Positions 9,351-17,359 of a stretch of 64,000 nucleotides of DNA are shown piece by piece. Made by a program: the position numbers and the translations under genes. The stretch's first letter is position 1; each line of letters opens with the position of its first letter. The notes under the pieces were generated by a model. It made no database searches. It saw nothing but the letters and a program-made list of their open reading frames with translations, and was not told the DNA's origin. Location: positions 248,001 to 312,000 of the forward strand of contig NZ_NCEN01000001.1 of the NCBI RefSeq assembly GCF_002280675.1, given 5' to 3'. The stretch comes from Novosphingobium sp. 32-60-15. Lineage in GTDB: Bacteria > Pseudomonadota > Alphaproteobacteria > Sphingomonadales > Sphingomonadaceae.

Positions 9351-9697
9351 GCAATCTCGAAACCGCCAAGGCGATGATCGCCGCCTATAACGCGCAGGAC
9401 GTGGACACTTACGTCTCGTACATGACCGACGACGCCTGCGAGGCGAACTATCGCGGCGATGTGGTGCGGGAAGGCAAGGAAGGCACGCGCTCCGGCCTTG
9501 CCGTCGCATTCGCGCGCTGGCCGCAGAACCATGCCGAGATCGTCGAGGCGCAGGCCATCGGCAATTATGTTTTGATGCGCGAACACGTCACGCGCGGCCC
9601 CGCCACCGATGGTTCGGCGCTGGTCGAGCCGTTTGACGTGATCGCAGTCTATTCTTTCGAGGGCGACAAGTGCTCTCGGGTGGAGTTCATCCGATGA
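9347..9697 (+). CDS. NTF2-like / SnoaL-type protein
   Basis: 116 residues with the cone-shaped NTF2-like fold pattern: an N-terminal helix (METAKxMIAAYNAQDVDTYVSYMTDDA), a conserved REGKEGTRSGLAxAFARWP segment and C-terminal strands ending VEPFDVIAVYSFEGDKCSRVEFIR. Such proteins may be enzymes or small-molecule binders, and no function can be assigned. ATGA overlap with the preceding gene, and placed between nuoD and nuoE, so it is co-transcribed with complex I. Its own stop lies in an ATGA context before a repeat element. Confidence 0.8.
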   Translation: MSNLETAKAMIAAYNAQDVDTYVSYMTDDACEANYRGDVVREGKEGTRSGLAVAFARWPQNHAEIVEAQAIGNYVLMREHVTRGPATDGSALVEPFDVIAVYSFEGDKCSRVEFIR

Positions 9698-9726
9698 ACG
9701 CCACAAACACCAACCTCTCCGGTTCC

Positions 9727-9864
9727 GTCACCCTGAACTTGTTTCAGGGTCCATCGGGCCACACGCACGGTCTTCTCCGGAGAGGCAACCAGCCCGCAGC
9801 ATGGTGCGCGAAGGCGCGCTCTGCACTGGCGGCGAAATGGACCCTGAAACAAGTTCAGGGTGAC
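9727..9864. repeat. Perfect 27-bp inverted repeat pair of CTTG-loop palindromes before nuoE
   Basis: Left arm 9727-9753 and right arm 9838-9864 are exact reverse complements. Each arm is itself a hairpin with stem ACCCTGAA/TTCAGGGT-type pairing and CTTG in the loop. The inner 84 bases contain no gene. Same family as the elements at 7799 and 16861. Confidence 0.85.
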
Positions 9865-9886
9865 GATTTTGGAAAGGGAGCCGTTC

Positions 9887-10555
9887 GTGGCTGATCGTCA
9901 CATCGAACCTGACAGCCCCGAATTGCGCGCGCGCTGGGGCAACTTTGAATGGACGGCGGCGAACGCCGAACAGGCCAAAGTCATCGTCGGACGCTATCCC
10001 GAAGGGCGTCAGCGCTCGGCGGTGATGCCGCTGCTCGATCTGGCGCAGCGTCAGGTTGGCGCAGAAGAGAACACGCAAGGCTGGCTGCCGATTCCGGTGA
10101 TGGAATACGTGGCCAAGTACCTCGACATGCCGGTGATCCGCGTGGTCGAAGTGGCGACGTTCTATACGATGTACAACATCGCGCCGATTGGCCGCTTCCA
10201 CGTGCAAGTCTGCGGCACCACGCCGTGCATGCTGCGCGGGTCGGACGACATCATGGCCGCCTGCAAGGGCAAGGGTCTGAAGAAGGGCCACACCACGCCG
10301 GACGGTCTGTTCACGCTGACCGAAGTCGAGTGCATGGGCAACTGCGCCTCGGCTCCGATGGTCCAGATCAACGACGACAATTACGAAGACCTGACCGCCG
10401 CCGACATGGACCGCATCCTTGACGAACTGGCAGCGGGCAAACAGCCGAAAACCGGTACGCAGCTTGCGGGCCGCCACACAGTGGAACCGGCGGGTGCGCT
10501 CAGTAACCTGACCGCGATGGTTGACGCCAATCACGATTATCGGGGGGAGTGGTAA
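9887..10555 (+). CDS. nuoE: NADH-quinone oxidoreductase subunit E
   Basis: 24-kDa peripheral subunit with the 2Fe-2S cluster N1a; 222 residues. Ligands Cys109 and Cys114 (VQVCGTTPC) and Cys149 and Cys153 ([11 protein letters not shown]) are intact. Upstream [18 protein letters not shown] is typical. The GTG at 9887 is preferred because GGAAAGGGAG lies 6 bases upstream; an earlier in-frame codon would start inside the repeat element. Confidence 0.96.
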   Translation: MADRHIEPDSPELRARWGNFEWTAANAEQAKVIVGRYPEGRQRSAVMPLLDLAQRQVGAEENTQGWLPIPVMEYVAKYLDMPVIRVVEVATFYTMYNIAPIGRFHVQVCGTTPCMLRGSDDIMAACKGKGLKKGHTTPDGLFTLTEVECMGNCASAPMVQINDDNYEDLTAADMDRILDELAAGKQPKTGTQLAGRHTVEPAGALSNLTAMVDANHDYRGEW

Positions 10556-10581
10556 GCCATGAACCTTGTGCAACAACATCC

Positions 10582-10643
10582 GTTCGTGTCGAGCGAAGTC
10601 GAGACACTGTGCGCGCGGCTTCTCGACTTCGCTCGAAGCGAAC
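10582..10643. repeat. Short inverted repeat of the TCGAGCGAAGTCGAGA type, nuoE-nuoF gap
   Basis: Left arm 10582-10606 and right arm 10621-10643 are near-perfect reverse complements (two adjacent mismatches in 23), with a 14-base loop. The core TCGAGCGAAGTCGAGA is itself palindromic. Its sequence is unrelated to the CTTG-loop family in the same operon. The nuoF ribosome site (GGGGAGGG) abuts its right end. Confidence 0.8.
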
Positions 10644-10659
10644 GGGGAGGGTTTGACCT

Positions 10660-11958
10660 GTGAGTCTCGCTGATAAAGACCGCATTTTCACCAACGTCTA
10701 TGGTTTCCAGCCCTGGAACCTGAAAGCTGCGCAAATGCGTGGCGATTGGGACAACACCAAGGCCCTGATGGAACGCGGACAAGACGCGATCATCGAGGAA
10801 ATCAAGGCTTCGGGCCTGCGCGGGCGTGGCGGTGCGGGCTTCCCCACGGGCATGAAATGGTCGTTCATGCCCAAGGAAAGCAAGGATGGTCGTCCTTCTT
10901 TCCTCGTGATCAACGCCGACGAATCCGAGCCGGGTTCGTGCAAGGACCGCGAAATCATCCGCCACGATCCGCACAAGCTGATCGAGGGCGCGCTGGTTGC
11001 GGGCTATGCGATGCGCGCGCGGGCAGCATACATCTACATTCGCGGCGAATATATCCGTGAGGCTGAGACGCTGTTTGCCGCCGTGCAGGAGGCCTATGAC
11101 GCAGGCCTGATCGGCAAGAACGCCTGCGGTTCGGGCTACGATTTCGACGTCTTCGTCCATCGCGGCGCGGGCGCTTACATCTGCGGCGAAGAAACCGCGA
11201 TGATCGAAAGCCTTGAAGGCAAGAAGGGTCAGCCCCGCCTCAAGCCGCCATTCCCGGCAGGCGCAGGCCTCTATGGCTGCCCGACCACGGTCAACAATGT
11301 TGAATCCATCGCAGTTGCACCAACGATCCTGCGTCGAGGCGCGTCGTGGTTCTCCTCGTTCGGGCGTGACAACAACAAGGGCACCAAGCTCTTCCAGATC
11401 AGCGGGCACGTAAACCGTCCCTGCGTGGTCGAAGAAGAGATGAGCATTCCGTTCAGCGAACTGATCGAAAAGCACTGCGGCGGCATTCGCGGCGGGCGTG
11501 ACAATCTGCTGGCGGTGATCCCCGGCGGATCGTCAGTCCCGCTGGTCCCCGCGTCCGAAATCTGGGACGCGCCGATGGACTTTGACGGCCTCAAGGCGGT
11601 CGGCTCGGGCCTTGGCACCGCCGCCGTGATCGTCATGGACAAGTCCACCGACATCGTCCGCGCAATCGCCCGCCTGTCCTACTTCTACAAGCACGAGAGT
11701 TGCGGCCAGTGCACGCCCTGCCGCGAAGGCACAGGCTGGATGTGGCGCGTGATGGAACGCCTGCGCACCGGCGATGCCGACATCAGCGAAATCGACATGC
11801 TCCACAACGTGACCAAGCAAGTCGAAGGCCACACGATCTGCGCTCTGGGTGACGCCGCCGCATGGCCGATCCAGGGCCTGATCAAGCACTTCCGCCCGGA
11901 GATCGAACGCCGGATTGCCGAGAACGTGCGGCCAGAACTGTCGGAGGCGGCGGAGTAA
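10660..11958 (+). CDS. nuoF: NADH-quinone oxidoreductase subunit F
   Basis: 51-kDa NADH-oxidising subunit with FMN and a 4Fe-4S cluster; 432 residues from GTG. The nucleotide-binding Gly-rich loop [10 protein letters not shown] is at about 55-64. The second glycine-rich block [19 protein letters not shown] is present. Cluster N3 ligands are C348, C351, C354 (SCGQCTPC) and C394 (HTICALGD). The stop overlaps the next gene by one base (TAATG). Confidence 0.97.
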   Translation: MSLADKDRIFTNVYGFQPWNLKAAQMRGDWDNTKALMERGQDAIIEEIKASGLRGRGGAGFPTGMKWSFMPKESKDGRPSFLVINADESEPGSCKDREIIRHDPHKLIEGALVAGYAMRARAAYIYIRGEYIREAETLFAAVQEAYDAGLIGKNACGSGYDFDVFVHRGAGAYICGEETAMIESLEGKKGQPRLKPPFPAGAGLYGCPTTVNNVESIAVAPTILRRGASWFSSFGRDNNKGTKLFQISGHVNRPCVVEEEMSIPFSELIEKHCGGIRGGRDNLLAVIPGGSSVPLVPASEIWDAPMDFDGLKAVGSGLGTAAVIVMDKSTDIVRAIARLSYFYKHESCGQCTPCREGTGWMWRVMERLRTGDADISEIDMLHNVTKQVEGHTICALGDAAAWPIQGLIKHFRPEIERRIAENVRPELSEAAE

Positions 11959-12368
11959 TGGGCCTCGTCTATCAGCGGATCAGGATTGCCAACGCGGCAA
12001 GGCCGGAGCTTGAGGAGGTGGATGCCAAGGCGCTCGTCGATTCACGTGCTATCGATCTGTGCATCCCCAAGCACGTTGTCAATCAGCTCAAGCTGCAAGT
12101 GCTTGAGCAGCGCGAAGTGACGACAGCGGACGGCAACAAGCAGGTTGTTGATTACGTTGGGCCAATCCTCGTAGAAGTGTTTGGCCGGAAAGCCTATACC
12201 GGCGCGCTGGTCATGGGCGACACGGTTCTGCTGGGAGCAATCCCGATGGAATCAATGGACCTTCTGATTGACCCGCGTCGGCAGGTGCTGATCCCTAATC
12301 CTGAAAATCCGAACATTCCCGGTGCGATGGCCATGGGTGTGCGTCATGCACGAAAGGCAGCAGAGTAA
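11958..12368 (+). CDS. Clan AA aspartic-protease-like protein with degenerate active-site motif
   Basis: 136 residues starting [13 protein letters not shown] and ending in the family pattern VLLGAIPMESMDLLIDPRRQVL, which matches single-domain retropepsin-like clan AA proteins of bacteria. The expected catalytic motif (L)VDTGA reads LVDSRAI here: Asp28 and Ser29 are kept, but the Gly is Arg30. A retropepsin dimer needs D-T/S-G, so activity is doubtful. It sits between nuoF and nuoG with one-base TAATG overlaps on both sides, so it is tightly coupled to complex I expression. A role in assembly is speculation. Confidence 0.75.
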   Translation: MGLVYQRIRIANAARPELEEVDAKALVDSRAIDLCIPKHVVNQLKLQVLEQREVTTADGNKQVVDYVGPILVEVFGRKAYTGALVMGDTVLLGAIPMESMDLLIDPRRQVLIPNPENPNIPGAMAMGVRHARKAAE

Positions 12369-14377
12369 TGCCTAAAGTCAAAGTCGATGGCGTAGAACTC
12401 GAAGTCCCTGCAGGCGCTACTGTCCTGCAGGCGTGCGAGTTGGCCGGCAAGGAAATTCCACGCTTCTGCTATCACGAGCGGCTGTCCATTGCGGGCAATT
12501 GCCGCATGTGTCTGGTCGAGGTGAAGCCGGGGCCGCCAAAGCCGCAGGCAAGCTGCGCGCTGCCCGCCACCGAAGGGCAGGAAATCCGCACGGATTCCGA
12601 GATGGTCAAGAAGGCGCGCGAGGGGGTGATGGAGTTTCTCCTGATCAACCACCCGCTCGACTGCCCGATCTGCGATCAGGGCGGCGAGTGCGATCTGCAG
12701 GACCAGTCGGTTGCTTATGGCCGCGGTGCCTCGCGTTATCACGAGCACAAGCGCGCCGTGACCGAGAAGTACATGGGCCCGCTCATCAAGACGACGATGA
12801 CGCGCTGCATCCACTGCACCCGCTGCGTCCGCTTCAGTGAAGAAGTGGCGGGCGTGGACGAAATCGGCGCGCTCTATCGCGGCGAGACGATGCAGATTTC
12901 GACCTATCTCGAAAAGGCTGCGGCGCACGAATTGTCGGCCAATGTGATCGACTTGTGCCCGGTCGGTGCGCTCACCAGCGCACCTTACGCCTTTGAAGCG
13001 CGTCCGTGGGAATTGAAGAAGACGCTGTCGATCGACGTGTCGGACGCCGTGGGGTCGAACATCCGGCTCGACAGCCGTGGCCGCGAAGTGATGCGCGCCT
13101 TGCCACGCGTCAACGATGACGTGAACGAGGAATGGCTGTCTGACCGCGCACGCTATGTGGTCGATGGCCTGACCCGTCGCCGCCTCGACAAGCCGTGGCT
13201 GCGCCGAGATGGCAAGCTGGTTGCCGCAACTTGGGCCGAGGCTTTCGAGGCTGTTGCAAAGATCAATCCCGGCTCATCGGTCGCCGTGGTGGCCGGTGAT
13301 CTGGTCGATTGCGAAACGATGTTTGCGGCCAAGAAGCTGGCAGGGGCCTTGGGCTCCACGCTGCTCGAAGGCCGCCAGACCGGTTTGGCCTATGACACGT
13401 CGAACCTTGCCGCGGTAAACTTCAACTCTACGCTTGCCGGGATTGAAGAAGCCGACGCGATCCTGATCGTCGGCTCAATGGTCCGCGATGAAGCGCCGCT
13501 GCTCAACACCCGCATCCGCAAGGCTGTGAAGAAGGGCGCCAAAGTGTTCATCGTCGGCCCGCAATGGGACCCGACGTATGCGGCCACTTTCATCGGTGAT
13601 GATCTGGCGGTCATGGGCAATCTGCCTGCTTCCGTCAGCGAAGCATTCGGCGCGGCGCAGAAGCCTGCTATCATCCTTGGCGGCGCTGCGCTGGGCAAGG
13701 GGGCGCTGGGAGCAGGGCTGGCCTTCGCTGAAAAGTTCAATCTGGTTCGTGAGGGCTGGAACGGCTTCAACGTCGTCCACATGGCCGCTGCCCGCATGGG
13801 CGGGCTGATGCTGGGCTATGCGCAAAAGGGCGGCCTTGCCGATCTGGTTGCTGCTGCGCCCAAGATGGTGATTTCGTTAGGCGCTGATGAGGTGGACTTC
13901 GCCAAGTTTGCCGGGTCCATGATCGTCCACATCGGCCACCACGGTGACAAGGCGGCGCATGCTGCCGACGTGATCCTGCCCGCCGCTGCGTTCAGCGAAA
14001 AGGACGGCACTTACGTCAACACCGAAGGCCGCGTGCAATATGCCGAACAGGCCGTGTTCGCGCCGGGTGACGCTCGGCAGGATTGGACGATCCTGCGCGC
14101 CATGGCCGATGCGCTTGGCGTTTCGGTCGGGTTTGACAGCTTCGAACAGCTTCGCGCCGCGATGATTGCCGAAGTTCCTGCACTGGGCACAGAAGGTCTG
14201 GCCGATTACGGCGCGGTTCCTGCCGCTCCTGCTGGCGCGAAAGCTGAAGGCGTGATCGCGGGCTATCCGATCAAGGATCGCTACCTGACCAACGCCATCG
14301 CGCGCTCCAGCCCGACGTTGCAGCGCTGCTCGGCAGAATTGCTCCACGGAGAAAGCTTTGCGGAGGCCGCGGAATGA
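12368..14377 (+). CDS. nuoG: NADH-quinone oxidoreductase subunit G
   Basis: 75-kDa subunit carrying the chain of Fe-S clusters between NuoF and NuoI; 669 residues. The N-terminal ferredoxin-like domain has 2Fe-2S ligands C34, C45, C48 and C63. Next come the HPLDCPICDQGGECDLQD motif (4Fe-4S with a His ligand) and CIHCTRCVRF with a later Cys in DLCPVGALT. The rest is a molybdopterin-oxidoreductase-like domain without cofactor. Starts with TAATG overlap; the stop lies in an ATGATGA context before a repeat. Confidence 0.97.
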   Translation: MPKVKVDGVELEVPAGATVLQACELAGKEIPRFCYHERLSIAGNCRMCLVEVKPGPPKPQASCALPATEGQEIRTDSEMVKKAREGVMEFLLINHPLDCPICDQGGECDLQDQSVAYGRGASRYHEHKRAVTEKYMGPLIKTTMTRCIHCTRCVRFSEEVAGVDEIGALYRGETMQISTYLEKAAAHELSANVIDLCPVGALTSAPYAFEARPWELKKTLSIDVSDAVGSNIRLDSRGREVMRALPRVNDDVNEEWLSDRARYVVDGLTRRRLDKPWLRRDGKLVAATWAEAFEAVAKINPGSSVAVVAGDLVDCETMFAAKKLAGALGSTLLEGRQTGLAYDTSNLAAVNFNSTLAGIEEADAILIVGSMVRDEAPLLNTRIRKAVKKGAKVFIVGPQWDPTYAATFIGDDLAVMGNLPASVSEAFGAAQKPAIILGGAALGKGALGAGLAFAEKFNLVREGWNGFNVVHMAAARMGGLMLGYAQKGGLADLVAAAPKMVISLGADEVDFAKFAGSMIVHIGHHGDKAAHAADVILPAAAFSEKDGTYVNTEGRVQYAEQAVFAPGDARQDWTILRAMADALGVSVGFDSFEQLRAAMIAEVPALGTEGLADYGAVPAAPAGAKAEGVIAGYPIKDRYLTNAIARSSPTLQRCSAELLHGESFAEAAE

Positions 14378-14391
14378 TGACGAATAACACC

Positions 14392-14480
14392 TTCGTCATT
14401 GCGAGCGTAGCGACGCAATCCAGTGCGCCGCGCTGGTCGGCTCTGGATTGCCGCGCGGCTTTGCCGCTCGCAATGACGAA
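14392..14480. repeat. Inverted repeat of the TCATTGCGAGCG type, nuoG-nuoH gap
   Basis: Left arm 14392-14423 begins TTCGTCATTGCGAGCG and right arm ends CGCTCGCAATGACGAA; the outer 16 bases pair perfectly and CAATCCAG/CTGGATTG pairs further in. This is a third repeat family, unrelated to the others in the operon. It occupies nearly all of the gap. Confidence 0.8.
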
Positions 14481-14495
14481 TGAAGGGGTCGCATT

Positions 14496-15539
14496 GTGAC
14501 AGAATTCTTCATGGGTCTTGGCCTCTCCTACGAGATGGCCTGGGGGCTCTCCACCATCTGCGGCATTCTGCTGATCGCGTTCCCGCTGATGCTGGGCGTT
14601 GCGATGATCATTTATGCCGACCGCAAGATCTGGGCGGCGATGGCGCTGCGCAAGGGGCCGAATGTGGTGGGGCCGCTGGGCCTGCTGCAATCCTTCGCCG
14701 ATGGTTTGAAAGTTTTCTTGCAGGAAACCATCATCCCGACAGCGGCGAACAAGGGCCTGTTCCTCATCGCGCCGATCATCACCTTCACCGTCGCGCTGTT
14801 GGCCTGGGCGGTGATCCCGTTCAATTCGGGCGCGGTGCTGGCCGATATCAACGTCGGGCTGTTGTACGTTCTCGCGATCTCCTCGCTCGGCGTTTATGGC
14901 GTGGTGATCGCGGGCTGGTCGTCCAACTCGAAGTATCCGTTCTTCTCGGCCATGCGCGCTTCGGCGCAGATGATTTCCTATGAAGTCTCGATCGGATTTA
15001 TCCTGATCTGCGTCGTTTTGTGGGCTGGCACGTTCAACTTGAACGACATCGTCAAGGCGCAGCAATCGCACGTCTGGATCATCAACGGCTTCGTCGCGAA
15101 CCCGCTGCTGTTCCCGATGTGGGTGATGTTCCTGATTTCGGGCATGGCCGAAACCGCGCGCGCACCGTTCGACCTTACCGAGGCGGAATCAGAGCTGGTT
15201 GCCGGGTATCAGACCGAATACTCCTCGATGGCCTTCGCGCTCTACTGGCTGGGCGAATATGCCAACGTGCTGCTGATGTGCGCGCTGAACGCCGTGCTGT
15301 TCTGGGGCGGATACCTGCCGCCGCTCGACATTCCGGTGCTCTATCTGGTGCCGGGCTTTGTGTGGCTCCTGCTCAAGATCCTGTTTTTCTTCTTCATCTT
15401 CAGCTGGGTAAAGGCGACGGTCCCGCGCTATCGCTATGACCAGCTGATGCGCCTTGGCTGGAAGATTTTCCTGCCCACCTCGCTGCTGTTCGTGGTTCTC
15501 GTCAGCGGCTACCTTATGGCTACCGGACACTTCGCATGA
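14496..15539 (+). CDS. nuoH: NADH-quinone oxidoreductase subunit H
   Basis: Membrane-arm subunit at the junction with the peripheral arm, contributing to the quinone tunnel; 347 residues, about eight TM helices. Signatures seen are [30 protein letters not shown] in the first cytoplasmic loop and [27 protein letters not shown], the charged quinone-channel loop. GTG start at 14496 just after the repeat. ATGA overlap with nuoI. Confidence 0.97.
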   Translation: MTEFFMGLGLSYEMAWGLSTICGILLIAFPLMLGVAMIIYADRKIWAAMALRKGPNVVGPLGLLQSFADGLKVFLQETIIPTAANKGLFLIAPIITFTVALLAWAVIPFNSGAVLADINVGLLYVLAISSLGVYGVVIAGWSSNSKYPFFSAMRASAQMISYEVSIGFILICVVLWAGTFNLNDIVKAQQSHVWIINGFVANPLLFPMWVMFLISGMAETARAPFDLTEAESELVAGYQTEYSSMAFALYWLGEYANVLLMCALNAVLFWGGYLPPLDIPVLYLVPGFVWLLLKILFFFFIFSWVKATVPRYRYDQLMRLGWKIFLPTSLLFVVLVSGYLMATGHFA

Positions 15540-16021
15540 GCGTCTCGCAACTCATCAAAAGCTTCACGCTTTGGGAATTCCTCAAGGCGCACTGGCTGAC
15601 CTTGAAGTATCTCTTCAAGCCCAAGGCGACGATCAATTACCCGTTCGAGAAGAACCCGCTTTCCCCGCGCTTTCGTGGTGAACATGCGCTGCGCCGTTAT
15701 CCCAACGGTGAGGAACGCTGCATCGCGTGCAAGCTGTGCGAGGCGGTGTGTCCGGCGCAGGCCATCACCATCGAGGCCGAGCCGCGCGATGATGGCAGCC
15801 GCCGCACCACGCGTTATGACATCGACATGACCAAGTGCATCTTCTGCGGCTTTTGCCAGGAAGCCTGCCCGGTCGATGCCATCGTCGAAGGTCCGAACTT
15901 CGAATACGCGACAGAAACGCGCGAGGAGCTGCTTTACGACAAGGCCAAGCTGCTCAGCAACGGGGACAAGTGGGAGCGGGCACTGGCCGCGAACCTTGAA
16001 GCCGATGCGCCGTATCGCTAG
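15536..16021 (+). CDS. nuoI: NADH-quinone oxidoreductase subunit I
   Basis: Ferredoxin-like subunit with two 4Fe-4S clusters (N6a, N6b); 161 residues. Ligand sets are C62/C65/C68/C72 ([12 protein letters not shown]) and C101/C104/C107/C111 ([12 protein letters not shown]). Starts at the ATGA overlapping the nuoH stop. Confidence 0.97.
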   Translation: MSVSQLIKSFTLWEFLKAHWLTLKYLFKPKATINYPFEKNPLSPRFRGEHALRRYPNGEERCIACKLCEAVCPAQAITIEAEPRDDGSRRTTRYDIDMTKCIFCGFCQEACPVDAIVEGPNFEYATETREELLYDKAKLLSNGDKWERALAANLEADAPYR

Positions 16022-16053
16022 GGGGCCGCGATCATGATGTTTTCAATCGACAT

Positions 16054-16194
16054 AATCCTCCCCGGAACGGGGAGGGGGACCGTCCGCAGGATGGTGGAGG
16101 GGTCGGCACCAGTCGATCAAGCTGGGCGTTTGCGGACAGGCTTCGGCCCCTCCGTCAGCCTTTCGGCTGCCACCTCCCCGTTCCGGGGAGGATT
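16054..16194. repeat. Inverted repeat of the CCTCCCCGGAACGGGGAGG type, nuoI-nuoJ gap
   Basis: Arms begin and end AATCCTCCCCGGAACGGG / CCCGTTCCGGGGAGGATT. Each arm carries its own GGGGAGG-type hairpin plus a GGAGGGG tract further in. A fourth repeat family. The right arm's GGGGAGG lies about 9 bases before nuoJ and could supply its ribosome site. Confidence 0.8.
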
Positions 16195-16199
16195 TTGAG

Positions 16200-16817
16200 A
16201 TGATCCAGGTAATCGCCTTCTATCTCTTCGCCACGCTGTGCATCTTCAGTGGTGCCGTGACGATCCTCGCGCGCAATCCGGTGCATTCGGTGCTCTGGCT
16301 GATCCTCGCGTTCTTCAACGCTGCCGGCCTGATGGTGCTGGTGGGGGCAGAATTCATCGCGATGCTGCTGGTCATCGTCTATGTCGGCGCGGTTGCTGTG
16401 CTGTTCCTCTTCGTGGTGATGATGCTCGACATCGATTTTGCCGAATTGCGGGCAGGGTTCATCAAGAACTTCCCGCTGGGCCTCGCGCTGGCACTGGTAT
16501 TGTTCGTTGAACTGTTCATCGGTCTGGTCGTTCATGGCGCAGGCGGGGTGCAATTGGGCAAGGCCAGCGGCGCTGCGGCGCAAGCGGCTGATATGTCGAA
16601 CATTCAGGCCATCGGCGCGCTGCTTTACAGCAAGTATCTGTTCTTGTTCGAAGCGGCAGGGCTTGTCCTGCTGGTCGCCATGATCGGCGCGATTGTACTG
16701 ACACATCGTGAGCGGAGCGGGACCAAGGGCCAGAACATCGCCAAGCAGAACGCACGCCGTCCGCAGGACGCCACGATCAACATGCAGCCTGAAACGGGCA
16801 AGGGAGTTCAGCTGTGA
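16200..16817 (+). CDS. nuoJ: NADH-quinone oxidoreductase subunit J
   Basis: Membrane-arm subunit of 205 residues with five TM helices. The pi-bulge helix region is visible as IAMLLVIVYVGAVAVLFLFVVMML. HSVLWLILAFFNAAGLMVLVGAEF precedes it. The C-terminal cytoplasmic tail of about 35 residues is polar (RRPQDATIN). The stop is in a GTGA context whose following bases resemble the nuoK start (see findings). Confidence 0.96.
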   Translation: MIQVIAFYLFATLCIFSGAVTILARNPVHSVLWLILAFFNAAGLMVLVGAEFIAMLLVIVYVGAVAVLFLFVVMMLDIDFAELRAGFIKNFPLGLALALVLFVELFIGLVVHGAGGVQLGKASGAAAQAADMSNIQAIGALLYSKYLFLFEAAGLVLLVAMIGAIVLTHRERSGTKGQNIAKQNARRPQDATINMQPETGKGVQL

Positions 16818-16860
16818 TCGGCATTCCAGCCGTTATGACTGCGGCAACTCACGATAATTC

Positions 16861-17000
16861 CGTCACCCTGAACTCGTTTCAGGGTACATCTCTCATCACG
16901 CGCCGAAGGGGTGATCGTCAGCATGGCGGCACAATCACACCTTTAAATGCGCCACTTGCGTTAAGGGCACAATGGATCCTGAAACAAGTTCAGGATGACG
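16861..17000. repeat. Inverted pair of CTTG-loop palindromes, nuoJ-nuoK gap
   Basis: Left arm 16861-16889 and right arm 16972-17000 are reverse complements with a few differences; the stem change ACCC/GGGT to ATCC/GGAT is compensatory. Same family as 7799-7905 and 9727-9864. It fills most of the 226-base gap. Confidence 0.8.
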
Positions 17001-17043
17001 TGGCTGCGGTTTCGAATGGCGGTGGGTTTTGGGGCATGAAATC

Positions 17044-17349
17044 ATGATCGGCATCGAACACTATCTCGTCGTCAGCTCGATCCTGTTCGTGCTGGGCGTG
17101 TTGGGGATTTTCCTCAACCGCAAGAACGTGATCATCATCCTGATGGCGATCGAATTGATCCTGCTGTCGGTGAACATCAACTTCGTCGCTTTCAGCGCCT
17201 TCCTGGGCGATCTGGTGGGGCAGGTTTTTGCGATGTTTGTGCTGACCGTGGCGGCGGGTGAAGCGGCCATCGGTCTTGCTATCCTCGTCATCTACTTCCG
17301 TGGTCGCGGCACGATTGCCGTTGACGATGTCAACCGGATGAAAGGCTGA
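17044..17349 (+). CDS. nuoK: NADH-quinone oxidoreductase subunit K
   Basis: Small three-helix antiporter-like subunit (MrpC homologue), 101 residues. The conserved membrane Glu is visible in [13 protein letters not shown] and the second in [15 protein letters not shown]. The ATG at 17044 gives the standard [12 protein letters not shown] start; a weak GGGG stretch lies about 8 bases upstream. Confidence 0.96.
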   Translation: MIGIEHYLVVSSILFVLGVLGIFLNRKNVIIILMAIELILLSVNINFVAFSAFLGDLVGQVFAMFVLTVAAGEAAIGLAILVIYFRGRGTIAVDDVNRMKG

Positions 17350-17359
17350 GTTGGGCGCA

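Noticed and set aside
7799..17000. CRISPR array or insertion sequences in the nuo gaps
   Set aside because: The repeats are inverted pairs, not direct repeats with spacers. They carry no transposase and belong to different families.
16814..17047. A separate small gene in the nuoJ-nuoK gap
   Set aside because: The open frame is made almost entirely of the palindromic repeat pair; only its first codons resemble coding sequence, as a copy of the nuoK start.
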